64,000 bases of DNA from Lytechinus pictus (taxonomy: Eukaryota > Echinodermata > Echinoidea > Temnopleuroida > Toxopneustidae), in the NCBI RefSeq assembly GCF_037042905.1, contig NC_087252.1, positions 15,991,201-16,055,200 of the forward strand, written 5' to 3'. The notes beneath the pieces were generated by a model. That model made no database searches. It was not told the DNA's origin and was given only the letters and a program-made list of their open reading frames with translations. Made by a program: the position numbers and the translations under genes. Positions 24,240-36,240 of the stretch are shown here, piece after piece; positions within the stretch are counted from its first letter, which is position 1, and each line of letters starts with the position of its first letter.

Positions 24240-24560
24240 ACACCAGTAGATATCAAATTAAAAGCATCCAGGAACAGTTTCAGAAACTCATTAAAAAAAT
24301 CATTTATTAAGTCAATAACTCTTGATGTATGAAAAAGAGTATGAACACAATCTAATCACCATGTTATCAATTGTCTCATATTGCTGTTTTGTATTAAGCA
24401 TATCATATTCTGTAAATTTTTAGAGGGACCAGGCTCAACTAGCACATGTGCTATTTTTCTGGTCCCATTTGCCAACTTTTGTTATACATGTATGTCAGAA
24501 TTTTGTAAACTTTTGTTGTTTTGGTTGTTGGTGAATAAATCAAATCAAATCAAATAACTA
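24240..24560 (+). mobile_element. Probable LINE 3' end with stem-loop and AAATC tail
   Basis: The segment contains a stem formed by GGGACCAG (24425) and CTGGTCCC (24460) with a short loop. It ends GGTGAATAAATCAAATCAAATCAAAT at 24530-24556, a short tandem tail of the kind many non-LTR retrotransposons have. No coding remains, consistent with 5' truncation. Confidence 0.5.
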
Positions 24561-25559
24561 ATCAAAAAAAAAAAAAAATTTGAAGCAAACACAGTACATT
24601 AAATCAAATTCAACACCGAGTGCGTAGCTTTAGAGTAGACTCTAGTTTAACTGTAGGATCCATTGTAATTGTGTAGTAAACTGCAACATAGTCGTAGGAG
24701 AGGGTCTCAATTTGACTGAATCCCATAATTGTCAGTTTAATGCTATGGTTTTTTTTTTTTTTTAAACAAAAAATGATCATCAGAATATGCAGCGTCAGAT
24801 AGAGTAAAAATAATAAAACAAAATATTGAATTCAGTATGAATTCAGTATGCTGTGAACAACAAAATGTAGCTTTTGGCCCCCCCCCCTTCATAACATTAG
24901 CTTGTTCTTGCAAGCAGACGATCACTGTCACTGACAAAGTGATAGGCAAAGACACAAAATTTTATTTTAATTTGATCTTTCAAAATTATTTTACTGCAAA
25001 GATGGAGTTTAAGATCTAGACTAGAGGATATTTTGAAAATTATCTATGATGTTTTTAATAATACTAATTTGTAATTTTTTTTTTCAAATGAGCTGTGCGA
25101 GACTTAAAGTCACATTTTCAACTTCCTCCCATTGCAGCATATGCAGAAATTTCATTTGATTCAAAATGTGTTATTCAATGATTTTTCAAATATGGATAGT
25201 TTTATCATATATGTTGTGTAGATCTATTGAGCAGCAGGTCAAGGGACATCATGTGCCCAAACTTAATTTACAGTCCTGACAGTGAAAAGTTAACTCAAAT
25301 TCTAAATATGCTAATTAAGCTGGACACAAATAATTGTGTGGTTCCAGTTCCATACCATAAATAACCCAGAAAGTCAGGTCGGTCGGTCGGTCAGGAAAAT
25401 ATTTTATTTTTTCATTAAAAGAAAAAAAATTGAGCTGCCTGGTGAAACGGGAGCAAAATTCGAAAACCTGTGGGGGGAGGGGGCACTCATGTACATGTAT
25501 ATTGTAGTACAGGGACGTGCCGCTTTGATGACCCCCCTTTTTGAGCTTGTGTTTAAACC

Positions 25560-26260
25560 CGACATAGCCTGGGCTATTTTGCAATTGTATATTATTAGGC
25601 CACCAAAATCTCGGCAGTCAACCGCGCGATTGCGGTGAAAATTGGCACGCATGTTGCCCATGACGTAATTTCCAAAATCATATCGCTAATTTTTTTCCAA
25701 AACAATGTAATTTCGTTAAATATGCTGATTAAGCTAATATGCATGAAATAAGATTTGTTGCTCTAAATCACTGAATGAAGCTTCATATAGGCTAATTTTT
25801 GGTCTGAATACTTTTTGTAGTATTCTCAACAAATTTACTTGAAAAAAAAATGCTGTATCAAAATTCATTTTTATGTATTTTATTGTTTTCTCAATTTCTT
25901 ATGTTATGTTTTTTGACCTTTTTATTTTTATGAGTGTTTTTAATGAAATTCTTTGGCACCACTTTTTCAGCCATAAAGATCATAAAATTGATTGATTTTC
26001 ATCAATAAAGCAAAAATAATCACACACTTCTGAAAAAGCTGAAAACACAATTTGCAATTTTTGGTCCGACGTGCAGGTACAAATGTGTAACTTTGAACCG
26101 CGTAACCAGGCGTCGTGAATTTGTTCTCAAAAGATGCGCGAGACTCGAAAGAAAAAAATTGAAATATTGCGGCAAGAGCTCCTCGCGTTACGAATTTCAT
26201 GCGAAAAATGTCAAGGGGTCCTGATCAAGCCCCCCCCCCCCCTTGCCCTGGCTACATAGG
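25560..26260 (+). repeat. Dispersed repeat (family H), copy 1
   Basis: Shares CGATTGCGGTGAAAATTGG, GTCTCAAAAG-type, GCGTGAGACT-type and GCGAAAAATG...GGGG phrases with 33340-34250. Part of it appears inverted at 47790-48440 (ACGCGGTTCTGAAATTACGCA). It ends in a C run near 26240. No protein signal is seen. Confidence 0.6.
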
Positions 26261-26621
26261 GTTAACAGATTCAAAATATCAAAATTAGAATATTTAAATT
26301 CTTGTTTTAAAATTATAATAAAGTATGATATTTTGAATTTGATCATTTGAATTGGTGATAGGCTTTTAGATCCTATAGCAAAATAGTACACTATGACTGG
26401 GGCTTATTTTTGTACATACATGTACATGTACTTTGTTTTTCAATTTCTATTTTTCTGCAGATTTCAAGTTCTAAAGACCTGATATCTCCTTGCCTCATCT
26501 TGGTTGGACATACACTACAGTTTGAATTTCCATCATACATGTACAAGGAAATAGTGATGCTTATGCACCACCACAGTTGAACAGGATTAGCAAGTGAGTG
26601 TTTCACACATAACTGTAACTT

Positions 26622-27065
26622 ATGGCAGCTGCTCCTAATGATGTGAACCAGGCTATTTTTGTGTATTCATGTGTTTACTGTCAGTATCAGACAGGTAAAC
26701 TAAATAAATACTTAAGTCATCTAGAGTACGTCCACCAAACAGAAAGGGGATTTAGCGTCACATGTGGGATAGAAGGTTGCCAAAAGAAGTATTCCATTGT
26801 TCGCTCACTTTCACGTCACATAACAAGGAATCATAACATTAACATAGGCCAATGTGTAGCTATTCAACATGACAGGCCAAACGATAGTGATGGTGATGAA
26901 TCCGATGATGGATACATGCATTTGCAGGAAGGTAACGGTGAAGAAAATTTGGACCCAGAAGAAAATGCACAATATGCACTATCTTCGTACTATTGCATTA
27001 TTTATTCTGCGATTGAGGGAAGAGAAGAAAGTACCTGCAAATGCCTGCACCCATATAGTGAGTGA
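26622..27065 (+). CDS. C2H2-type finger protein, N-terminal exon (gene 2)
   Basis: The frame from ATG 26622 has two zinc-binding units: CVYCQYQTGKLNKYLSHLEYVH (residues about 17-38, C-x2-C) and a C-x4-C unit, CGIEGCQKKYSIVRSLSRHI with TRNH (about 48-71). An acidic stretch (DSDGDESDDGY) follows. The first finger does not begin with a TGEKP linker, so this is not part of the gene 1 array. I recognise a general resemblance to a multi-copy family of animal proteins with two N-terminal C2H2 units followed by a helical region. Near 26985 the useful frame shifts by +1 (see next entry), so the 147-residue frame ends artificially at 27065. Function is unknown. Confidence 0.6.
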   Translation: MAAAPNDVNQAIFVYSCVYCQYQTGKLNKYLSHLEYVHQTERGFSVTCGIEGCQKKYSIVRSLSRHITRNHNINIGQCVAIQHDRPNDSDGDESDDGYMHLQEGNGEENLDPEENAQYALSSYYCIIYSAIEGREESTCKCLHPYSE

Positions 27066-27200
27066 GATTAACAAACTATTCGAGATTAGCAATGTTGAAG
27101 TAAGGAATGCTGTTTTGAAGGTGCTGCAAGAAAATGGAATAGATCAGATAAACATTGATGGACTTGAAGATATCTTCACCTCCTTCCATTCCATTTCACG
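26986..27200 (+). pseudogene. Frame-shifted continuation of gene 2
   Basis: In the +1 frame, the text LREEKKVPANACTHIVSEIN and NAVLKVLQENG gives a regular amphipathic helical sequence that continues naturally from the acidic region of the preceding frame. The first frame beyond this point is low quality and soon stops. One inserted base (or two lost) near TTCGTACTATTGC would reconcile them. This is a broken gene, an assembly error, or a small intron that I cannot resolve. Confidence 0.5.
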
Positions 27201-27275
27201 AGCACATCATCCTTTTTTGAAAAATTCTACGTTTTCAACTTTTCTCATTTTTTCCCTCTTTTTTTTTTATACCAG

Positions 27276-27395
27276 CCTTTCACATCTGTGCAACTGTCAA
27301 TTTTCAATCAGGTGTTGGAGAAATTGGAGCACTGCTGTTACTCACATGTTATGCTGCATGAGAAAATAGAGCTCCTTCTTTGTCCAAAGGCCAAG
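27276..27395 (+). CDS. Gene 2, candidate internal exon
   Basis: A strong acceptor (long T tract then ATACCAG) precedes 27276, and the donor AAG-GTATTT follows 27395. The 120 bases give 40 codons in phase 0, beginning PFTSVQLSIFNQVLEKLEHC and ending CPKAK. The next exon also starts in phase 0. No clear donor was found for the preceding exon, since the 27190-27270 stretch lacks a good GT site. The upstream junction is unresolved. Confidence 0.5.
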
Positions 27396-28525
27396 GTATT
27401 TGCATTATAATATTTGAGCCCTAATTAATTATGCAGATGAAAATTAGTCAAAAGCTACAATACAAAGCTCTTAAAGTCTACTACCAGTGTACCAAGTCTC
27501 ATCATCATAGCTTATTTACTGTTATTGCAAACTATACTTTTCTATTTTATGAATACATAATTAGCCACCATATTGAGAAATGGATTTAGAAAAAGAAAAA
27601 GAAATTAAATGAAAGATGTTGGCTGAGCTGTTGATTCCCCAGATTTTAACATTAATATTTCATCAACTGAATGTCTGATTCATATAATTTTGTTCAGTTC
27701 TAGAATCTGCAGACTAAGGACTATAACATATCTGATTTGAAAAGAAATCTACATTTTCACTCTGACAAAAGACTAAAAGCAGAACTTTGCTTATTATAGT
27801 TCAGATTGGTAGTGATGTCAAAATGTCTTCATGCGCACTCGCTAAAGTGTATTACATTTTATCACTCGCGTAATTTTTTACAAGACTAAAATGATGCAAA
27901 AGATATCACGGGCGCACATCGATAGACCAGGGCCCCATCTTATAAAGAGTTAAGATTGATCCGAATCAAATCGAAGTCCAATTCCCTATCTCCAATGTAC
28001 AGAGTTACGATTGATATTAATCACAAGTGAAATTGAGATAAGACAGGGCCCAGAGGTGACACCATTATTAATCTGAATCTGGGTCGCACTTTAGATTGTA
28101 GATTCTTAACACATTTATTTATCATCTTGCATAAAGGGATGGAAAGGTTTTAAAGGTTTTATAGTTTATTTTCACACACAGTGCATCAATTGTGGTGATG
28201 TAGTTATACTCTTAACCATTTTCTAAACCATAGGGCCTATGTGATATTAATGTACTTTTGGAAGTGTAACTTTGTATTCTTGTTAAGTGCCTTCGTGGTT
28301 GTGTGCAACATAAGATGCTTACCACCACTTGCAATATGATTGTAAAGTTATATTACTACAAGACCAGTCATTATTACATTTTGTTATTCCCATAGTAAAG
28401 AAAGTTCCATCAGCCTAACTGGACCACTATCAGAAATTATGTCTTTCTGGATAAATAGATATAAAGAAGATTTTTTTTCAATAGGCCTATTCAAGTTTTT
28501 TTCCTCCCCCCCCCCCCTTTTCTAG
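27396..28525 (+). other. Intron of gene 2 with small hAT-like remnant
   Basis: Lies between a donor at 27396 and acceptor at 28524-28525 (C run then TTTTCTAG). It contains a short element around 27927-28045 with CAGGGCCCCATCTTATAAAG at one end and AAGACAGGGCCCAG at the other. Confidence 0.5.
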
Positions 28526-28852
28526 GAGTTGGATCCTGAAGAACCACAACCTCACATCCACATTGAATACAATGGGAGAATTGAAGATGTTTTGGCTGCA
28601 ACTGGGAGAGTGAAGGAGTTTGCAATCGTGGCTGAAGGAGAAGTAGTTGCTCAGACAAGTGACGTCTTCAAGGCTGTGTGCATTGTGATGGCAGTACACT
28701 ATGTGTTCAATATGAGTTACCACCCAAAGCTGAATGCCTCATTGATATTCATCCAGAAAGTGATCATGAATATGAAGGATAGTAGCCCAAACCCAAAGAA
28801 GGTTATCAAAGTTTTGTTTCAGGTGAACTCCAAATTAAATGCTGCAGTTTAG
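28526..28852 (+). CDS. Gene 2, terminal coding exon
   Basis: After the acceptor TTTTCTAG the frame reads ELDPEEPQPHIHIEYNGRIE in phase 0 and runs 108 codons to TAG at 28850-28852. It includes AVCIVMAVHYVFNMSYHPKL and NASLIFIQKVIMNMKDSSPN, a hydrophobic helical C-terminus. It has no transmembrane or catalytic motif that I recognise. The block resembles the C-terminal part of the same multi-copy animal family (a VFNxxYP-type helix); this is from memory of the family and is moderate evidence only. A TTAA element begins 32 bases after the stop. Confidence 0.65.
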   Translation, partial: ELDPEEPQPHIHIEYNGRIEDVLAATGRVKEFAIVAEGEVVAQTSDVFKAVCIVMAVHYVFNMSYHPKLNASLIFIQKVIMNMKDSSPNPKKVIKVLFQVNSKLNAAV

Positions 28853-28883
28853 CCAGTGAGAGAGTAACATAATGGTCAAACCT

Positions 28884-29734
28884 TTAAAGACCGTATCGGA
28901 AGCGAAAAATGAAACTGACAAATTATACCCCAATGGAAAGCTTATAAGCTACAGAATACCACAATGCAAGTTTCATGCATTTTCACCACTTACCAGCAGA
29001 GTATTTGCTATAGAAACGCTCAAATTTGAGATCTTCGAAAATCGGCATTATTGCTCTCCGTACGGGCCTGAATTCTCTGACGTCACGTTATGAGAACGAA
29101 GTTGTGATTACATGTGTTTGCATGTAGAAAAGTTTTATTATTTTTTTGTTTTCCAGATTACAAATTCGAATTTTTTAAACAATTTGCACAGGAAAATAAC
29201 GAAAGTATTTCGTGCTTAAATGGATGAAACCTACAGCTGTAGACCATATTTTTTTTCTCATTTCTTTGTTTTCCTCATATTTGGCTATGATTGCTATGTC
29301 AGGCAGAACTTGCACATAATCTGAATGCAGATACAGATGAATAGCTACACTAAATAAGTGGCAAAGGAATGACCAAAATATGGTCTAGAGCTGTAGATTT
29401 CATCAATCTAACAGGAAATACTTTCAATGTTATTTTCGTGTGAAGATCGTTACAAAAATTTTGAATTCGTAATCTGGAAAACTAAAAATTATCGATTTTT
29501 TCTACGTGCAAACGTATGTAATCACAACTCCATTCTCATAACATGATGTCAGAGAATTCAGGCCTGTAGGGAGAGCAATAAAACTCATTTCAAAGATCTC
29601 AAAGTCAAGTGTTTCTCAAGCAAATACTCTGCTGGTAAGTGGTGAAAAATGCATGAAACTTGCATTATTGTATTCTACTTCTTCTTATCTTTCCACTGAT
29701 GCATAGTTATTTTGGCTTCCGAGATGGTCTTTAA
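28884..29734. mobile_element. TTAA foldback element (family F), complete copy
   Basis: Starts TTAAAGACCGTATCGGAAGC and ends with the inverted GCTTCCGAGATGGTCTTTAA. The two halves are imperfect reverse complements throughout: GGGCCTGAATTCTCTGACGT on the left, AGAGAATTCAGGCC on the right. It is non-coding. It lies in the presumed 3' UTR of gene 2. Related copies are at 31708-32427 and about 62316-63001. Confidence 0.85.
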
Positions 29735-31700
29735 CCTACACAAGTTGATAGAATGCTATAGATTGATTTACACAAACGATATATAAATGTGCCTATTAAA
29801 GATCTAATTTGTTTTTAAGTGTTGATCTACAAGATTTTGCACAGAAGTATTTGAAAGGGGAATAAAGAAATATATTATTGTGAAAATATGTGGTATCCCT
29901 GTACTAGTGGGGCTGCCATTTTGTTGATAATGTGAAGTATTGCCGTACTTCTACCTTCAATACATGTATCATTTGGAAACGTTTTAGTCATAAAGATATT
30001 TTAAAGCAATGAATAAATTGAAGATTTTTGATAACATAAAATATTTGTTATTAAAATTTGAATTTACTGAAAATATATTTTCATTTGAGTTGAAAATGAA
30101 ATAAAAAATATTTTTCTTCTCTTGGAATAGTCTAATTTCAAATGAAATAGTGCTTGCATGGCAAAACAGAAACTAATGTATGCCAACTGCATTCTGACTA
30201 TTGAAGTACAAATGCCTTTAAGTAGATGAGTGCAATAGTTAGCACTACTGAAGCCGAGGGAAGAAGCATCCATAAATTTGAATACATTTGGAGTCTGGCA
30301 GTACGTCACATTATCAACAAAATGGCAGCTCCCATTTAGTACAGGGATAACACATATTTTGACAAGAATATCTTTAGTATTTCCCTTTCAATTACTTCTG
30401 TGCGAAGTCTCGTAGACCAACACATACAAACAAATTTATCTTTAAGAATTGGCAGTTGTATTTTGGGTTGGATTTCCCTTTAATGTAACATGTTGCGATA
30501 TCTTGGTCATGTATTTCAGAGCCCCTTCAAGAATGGGAGCCAGACTATGCTCAGGTTTGCACAACTTCAAAAATACAGAAGTATAAGCCTGTTTTAGGGC
30601 ATTTGTTCTAGCCCCAGTAACAATGACAGTCGCTCCCGTTTCTTTTTCTAACCCTGTAATTAGGCTGTGAATGACATTTTACAAGCACTCTAATCTTTCT
30701 TCAGAGTCGTTCTAAATCCATCCACCAGCTGCAGGCACAGTAATCATAACATTAGAAATCAGTCTTAGAATGTTCCCAGAAGGTCCTACCCCTAACTGAC
30801 CAAAAATGTAGCATCTTGAGGATGTGCAGGACCCGAGTAATCCATATCTGAGCAAAAGATTTTAATTTTTTTGACTTCTGGGCTCTGCTGAGCTGGATAT
30901 AGCATCAAGTCACATTGCATCATGATTTACCTACGAAGTATGAACATGTTTTTAAGTGTGTATATAATTACTACAATGTTGATCTTTCTAATTAGACTTT
31001 GAATTTCGATGGTTAAAGGTTAGACCTTTCTTTGAGCATTTTACTTTGAGCATTGTAAATACATTTTGAAGGCCAGATGCCAGTTTAAAGGTTCTACAGA
31101 TTTTCCAAATTGGTCCGTTATTGCTTGAAATGTAGATGGTTAGGTCAAAACCAGCATGAATTTTCTCAATATTTTTCCAAATTTGCTGTAAGCAGTGGTT
31201 TGCTTGTGCTTGAAATGTAAATGATTAGGTCAGATGCACTGGTATGAATTTCCTTTAGATTTTCCACATTTGCTAAGCACTGTCCTGATGCTTGTTAGCA
31301 CTTGAAATGCAAATGGTTAGGTCAGATGCCTGTATGAATTTTGAAGATTTGCTACAGACTGGCCTGGTAGTGCTTCAAATTCAATTGGTCAATGAATTTT
31401 AAATTGTTAAGGAGTATACCTAGTTAATTGATGCTTGTTACTGTAAGGGTGATATATCATTGGTTTGACATACTTCTGTCTTGGCTAAAAATAAGGGGGG
31501 GGGGGGGAAGAAGCCATCTGTGATACTGATTTTGATAGTAAATATGATAATGATGCTAGCAATATTTTAGTCAATATTTCAAGCTTTGTAAAATTACACT
31601 TGGAAAATAATAGCTCTGATGAACATAATTGCAACTTCCAATTTTGGGGACACTGAAGTTAAAGGTTTATTAAGCAATATTTTGAAATGATTTGTCTTCA
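29735..31700. other. Gene-free stretch with an inverted pair and a weak tandem repeat
   Basis: Phrases at 29890-29950 (GGTATCCCTGTACTAGTGGGG, CCATTTTGTTGATAATGTGA) recur inverted at 30305-30350, marking a foldback about 0.5 kb long. From about 31090 to 31400 three to four imperfect units of about 100 bases carry AATGTAxATGxTTAGGTCA. No coding is seen. Confidence 0.5.
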
Positions 31701-31707
31701 AATTCAC

Positions 31708-32427
31708 GGGCCTGAATTATCTGACATTATGCTATGAAATGGAGTTGTGATTACATGCATTTGCACATCTATAGAAAAAAAAATCGATAAAAAAAAAAAA
31801 AAAAATCCAGATTACGGATTCGAATTTTTTAACGATTTTCACATGAAAATAACATTGAAAGTATTTCCTGCTTGAATTGATGAAACCTACAGCTCTAGAC
31901 CATATTTGTTGTCATTTCTTTTTTTGCTGCTTATTTGGTGCAGCTATTTATCTGTACTAGTATCTGCATTCAGATTGTGTGCAACAGTTTTGCCTGGCAA
32001 AGCAGTCATAGCCAAATAAGAAGCAAACAAAGAAATGACAAAAAATATGGTCTGCAGCTGTAGGTTTCATCCATTTAAGCACGAAATACTTTCAATGTTA
32101 TTTTCCTTTGAAAGTGGTTAGAAAAATTTGAATTCGTAATCTGGAAAACAAAAAAAAATAATTGAACTTTCTACAAGCAAACAGATGTAATCACAAGCCC
32201 GCTCTCATAGCGTGACGTCATAGATATCAGGCCCTTGAGGACAGCAATAAAGCTCATTTTTGAAGCTCTTGAATTTGAGTGTTTCTATAGCAAATACTGT
32301 GCTGGCAAGCTCTGCTGGCAAGCGGTGAAAATGCATGAAACTTGCATTGTGGTATTCTGTAGCTTATAGGCTTTCCATTGGTGTATAATTTGTCAATTTC
32401 ATTTTTCGCTTCCGATATGGTCTTTAA
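31708..32427. mobile_element. TTAA foldback element (family F), left-truncated copy
   Basis: Matches 28930-29734 and ends TTCCGATATGGTCTTTAA at 32427. The left terminus is missing. Confidence 0.75.
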
Positions 32428-32429
32428 GT

Positions 32430-33280
32430 TAAACATGTTCAAATTCATCAAAATGAATAATATTTACTTGAATATCAGATGGAAGAGTGTTTCATTCTAA
32501 AGCACCTCTATATTGGAGTGTGCATCTACCACAATTGTTTTTTCCAAGAAGGAAGAACAAGAGAATTAAAAGATTGACTGAAAATTTTTCCACTACCTGC
32601 ATTATTATGCAAACTTATTTGAGACATGTATACCTAAACAATGGATTTTGATTATGCTTCTGTTCTCTGTACATATACTTCTCAGAGAAAATTGAATAAG
32701 CTAATAAGTTTATTGGTCTGTTTTTTTTTCATATGAAAATACAAGTTACATAATTTCAAATTCAATGTTTGAAAATAAAATATTTTATGCGTTATTGTCA
32801 ATAAAATGCCATTCATAACTTGACAAAAGAACCGTGATTTGTGAATCATTGACTCATTTTAACTTGACTCACTTGATGTACGAAAACAAATCTGTTGACT
32901 CACCTCAAGTGGGTCATTTGACTCACAAAATTTTTAAAAGGGTCATCTGGGGGACAAAATCAAAACCCGGCCACATGAGTCATTTGACCTACTAAGGTGG
33001 GTCTAAGGACTTACTTAAGTAGGTCTGTGGACTCATCTTAAACTCATGTGGGTCCTATGACCCACCTTAAGTGGGGTTAGTTGGGTGGAGCGATCCATAT
33101 AGTGTGTCATGTGACACACATATGTGTGTCATGTGACACACAAGGGCGAATTAAATATGTCGTGTGACTCACTTCAAGTGTGTCATTTGACTCACATTAA
33201 TCGTAAAGGGGGTCACCTGGGGGACAAACTTGAAACTCACGTAAGTGAGTCATTTGACTTGGAAAAGTTTTCAGTGTAGC
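32430..33280. repeat. GACTCAC-rich degenerate repeat region
   Basis: From about 32850 to 33270, variants of GACTCACTTxAAGTGxGTCATTTGACTCAC recur every 25-60 bases in both orientations, with GTGTGTCATGTGACACACA at 33110. Similar phrases occur at 22450-22655. Before 32850 nothing is recognised. Confidence 0.6.
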
Positions 33281-33339
33281 GAGAGAGCCTTCAGTACACA
33301 AGGCATGAGTAGGCTGCACATTCAGACCCTTATCTCGAG

Positions 33340-34250
33340 TGAAAGGTTTGCCCAGCCGTCGACCGGGCGATTGCGACGAAAATTGGTATTTAGCCAAAAT
33401 TGTGTATTTAGCCAAAATTCATTAAATGTATCATTATTTCTACTTTTACTGATTAAACTTAATAAATTTTGCTTTGTTTATGATCAGAATTAAGTCTGGA
33501 ACGATTTCCATTAAAAAAACAATAAAAAGCAAAAAGTAAAAAACAAACAAATACATAAAGAAATTCATAAAACAATAAAATACATAAGAAATTTTATTTC
33601 CAAACCGAAGTTTTTTTTTAATTGCGATTGTTAAGAATGCTACAAAGAATATTTTTACCAAAAATTAGCATTCTAAGAGCTTTAATTAGTGAATTAGAGT
33701 AAAAAGTATGATTTATGCATAAATTAGCATAATCAATTCATATAAAATAAAATCTCATTATTTTGAACAATTTTACCATACAGCCTTGTAGATTACATCG
33801 CACACTACAAGCGTGCAAATTTTTGCATCGCTCGTGCGATCAGCTGCCGAGATCTTAAAGGGGGGAGGGGGGGGGGGGGCATGCCCCCCCCCCCCCCCGG
33901 GAATGACAAGAATCAAAATACCCCGAGAGATTTAGGGTTAAAAAGATAAAATTGATTTCAAGCAGTAAAAGGAAAAATGATACATTTAAGAATTTTGGCT
34001 AAAAACACTATTTGCATGGATTTGTACACAAATTCCAGTTTTTGAGTAATTTTTGGTCTGCATGCACTTACGAAACATTGCGTTATTTCGAAACCGCGTA
34101 CCCGGGGGTCACAATTTTGGTCTCAAAAGTTGCGTGAGACTTGAAAGTAAAAAGTCAGCGAGCAACGCGGTCAAAAAATTTCAAGCGGTGGATTTATTGC
34201 GAAAAATGCCGAGGGGGGGGGGGCTGAATCAGCCAGTCTTTTTAGGGTTA
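33340..34250 (+). repeat. Dispersed repeat (family H), copy 2
   Basis: Aligns in phrases with 25600-26260 and ends in a G run near 34217. It includes a G-run/C-run hairpin at 33857-33900. No coding is seen. Confidence 0.6.
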
Positions 34251-34980
34251 AGAGATCTTTTATGCAACAAGTGATCTTTCAGAATTCTTTCCATGGACAC
34301 TCCTTGGTCTTTCATTGATCTTTCATATTGATCTCTCACAAGCCCTACAGTGATCTCTGCAAAAATCTTGAGAGGGGTCATTCCATCTGGATTCACCCAG
34401 TGGTTGCACCCGACCGTCCCAGATTTCGTTGTAATTTGGTACACATAAAATTCACCATGGGCCATGATGGCCCACGTACAAAACAAAAAAAATAAGTCCA
34501 ATTGGTCCGTCGGTTCTCGCGCTACGGCCCGTCGTTTTCTCCTTGTTTTGACAAAAATGGACGTGACCTTCAACTTTCAATGGCCACTGCGTCGTAACGT
34601 GTTGACCAATTTTCATGAAACTGGTACCATTTATTAGGAAATTCAGAGATGAATCCAAAACAAGCATCAAATAATGTATTGGAGTGATTTATAAGGTTGT
34701 GTATTTGACCTTGAGTTTGACCCCCCGTACAAATAATTTTTCAACTTGTTTTTCGTGTATGTTAATTATTTATATGATATTGACAAAATATGTTAAAACC
34801 AATGATGATATTTTATTTCTTCACCTTTTAAAACTCTTTCAAAGATACCATGAAATTTCACTCTAGTCCCACATACTGATATTCATGTTAGTAAAAGTGT
34901 TACATGATTTCTTCCAATCTTAAGTTACAGTATGCATGCACATGAAAAGAAATAAAGCTCATCAGTTCACAAATGAAACA
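34251..34980. other. Gene-free stretch
   Basis: The 34250-34370 part repeats phrases of 22080-22290 and 47505-47660. The remainder is unrecognised. Confidence 0.35.
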
Positions 34981-35573
34981 TTAAAGGAGAATGAAACCCT
35001 TGAAACCAGCTGAATCCATATCAAAGAGAAAAATCAAAGAAACATATTGTTGAAAGTTTGAGGAAGATTGAATGAATAATAAGAAAGTTATGAGCATTCG
35101 AATATTGAGATCACTAGTGCCATGTAGATCCTCCCAACGGCAATGCGACCAAGATCTGTGATATCACACACGTACAACTCCCTCATTACTTTAGTACTTA
35201 TTTCACTTATATTCTCACTTTTATAGAGTCTCTATCACAAGGTGAGGTGTTCTCTTTATGAGATGACAAGTACAGAGGTTTCACAACATTATATCATTGA
35301 TGAATCGTTTGTCACATGATTAGAATGAGCAAAAAGAGATGTTTTGGGGTATATTTTCGGTGTCCAAATGGGAGAGTTGTACGTGTGTGACATCACAGAT
35401 CTTGGTCGCATTGCCAATAGGAGGATCTCCATAGCATTAGTGATCTCGACATTCAAATGCTCATAACTCTTTTATTGCTAGTCCTATTTTACTCAAAGTT
35501 TTGTTGATCTTATTCTTTGATTTTTCTGCTTTCACAAAAGCTAACTTGCTCCAAGAGTTTCATTCTCCTTTAA
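34981..35573 (+). mobile_element. TTAA foldback miniature element (family A), complete copy
   Basis: 593 bases including both TTAA ends: TTAAAGGAGAATGAAACCCT on the left, GTTTCATTCTCCTTTAA on the right. The two halves are imperfect reverse complements. It is the best reference for the copies at 1-501 and 3315-3917; a diverged relative starts at 55923. Confidence 0.85.
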
Positions 35574-35628
35574 CATTTATGCTCATGAATATGTATCTGT
35601 TTAGGCATTTTGATGTTCAGCAATATAT

Positions 35629-35632
<4 letters not shown>

Positions 35633-35665
<33 letters not shown>

Positions 35666-35838
35666 TGCATCCCAGAATAAACGAAACCGAGATTTAGCGA
35701 TGATTTATCATAACTTAATCATATATACATATACAAATGACCTATCAATGTAAAGCTTAGTTAGAATCTCCTCTTTCATCTGATATTACTTATATTATTT
35801 TTCATTCACGCATAAGTGAGCAAAAACAATTTGAACTA
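35633..35838 (+). mobile_element. Family B left end beside a TA microsatellite
   Basis: TA repeats (35633-35661) are followed by CAGTGCATCCCAG and AAACGAAACCGAGATTTAGC. The copy lacks the family A insertion, giving the empty site at 35715-35718. It is joined directly to the next repeat at about 35838. Confidence 0.75.
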
Positions 35839-36163
35839 GATTTTAATTCGTCATGCGGACGAATTAGGTGGTCTGTCCTTATTCTCGCCATCATGATCAC
35901 TATTACCATGTTCAAGCAGATCAATATGATCTTCATGATGACAACGGAATGTTCATTATGGATGGAATATTTGTGAAAGTCGGGAGATGATAAAGAACTG
36001 TGAAAAGGGTCTCTTTGATATATGAAAATACATGTGATATGAAAAAAGTAATTATAATCTGTTTAATCTTGCTAAATTTTAACTTTTATACCTTTTAAAT
36101 ACCAAAAAGGATCATGTACGAGGTGGTAAAAAGAAAAAAAAAATCGAAAAAAAAAAATCATGT

Positions 36164-36240
36164 TGTTCACCCCAGGACTCGAACCTGCGCCCCGAGAACG
36201 CAAGTCAAGTGCGTTATCCATTGAGCCACGATATTCCCCA
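36164..36240 (-). repeat. tRNA-like segment with A and B boxes (copy 1)
   Basis: On minus, TGGCTCAATGG (36228-36218) matches the Pol III A box and GGTTCGAGTCC (36185-36175) the B box, at the spacing of a tRNA. The T arm partly pairs (CAGG/CCTG) but the acceptor strands do not, so it is not a functional tRNA. It is the promoter-bearing part of a tRNA-derived repeat. A T-rich run follows on minus. Other copies are at about 40350-40430, 42862-42942 and 43340-43420. Confidence 0.75.

Larger units (their letters stand above)
22820..26620. other. Gene-free stretch: possible intron, several repeats
   Basis: Includes GGCCTAACGTTA repeats (23190-23275), a CA microsatellite (23438-23458), a small TIR element (23503-23634), a LINE-like 3' tail (about 24240-24556), A/T runs, and a dispersed repeat (about 25560-26260). 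A possible 5' untranslated exon is 26461-26595 (TTTCTGCAG before, AAGTGAGT after). No coding is seen. Confidence 0.4.

Noticed and set aside
36164-36240. Functional tRNA gene
   Set aside because: A and B boxes are good, but the acceptor-stem strands do not pair and D-stem pairing is poor. Four copies sit within dispersed repeats.
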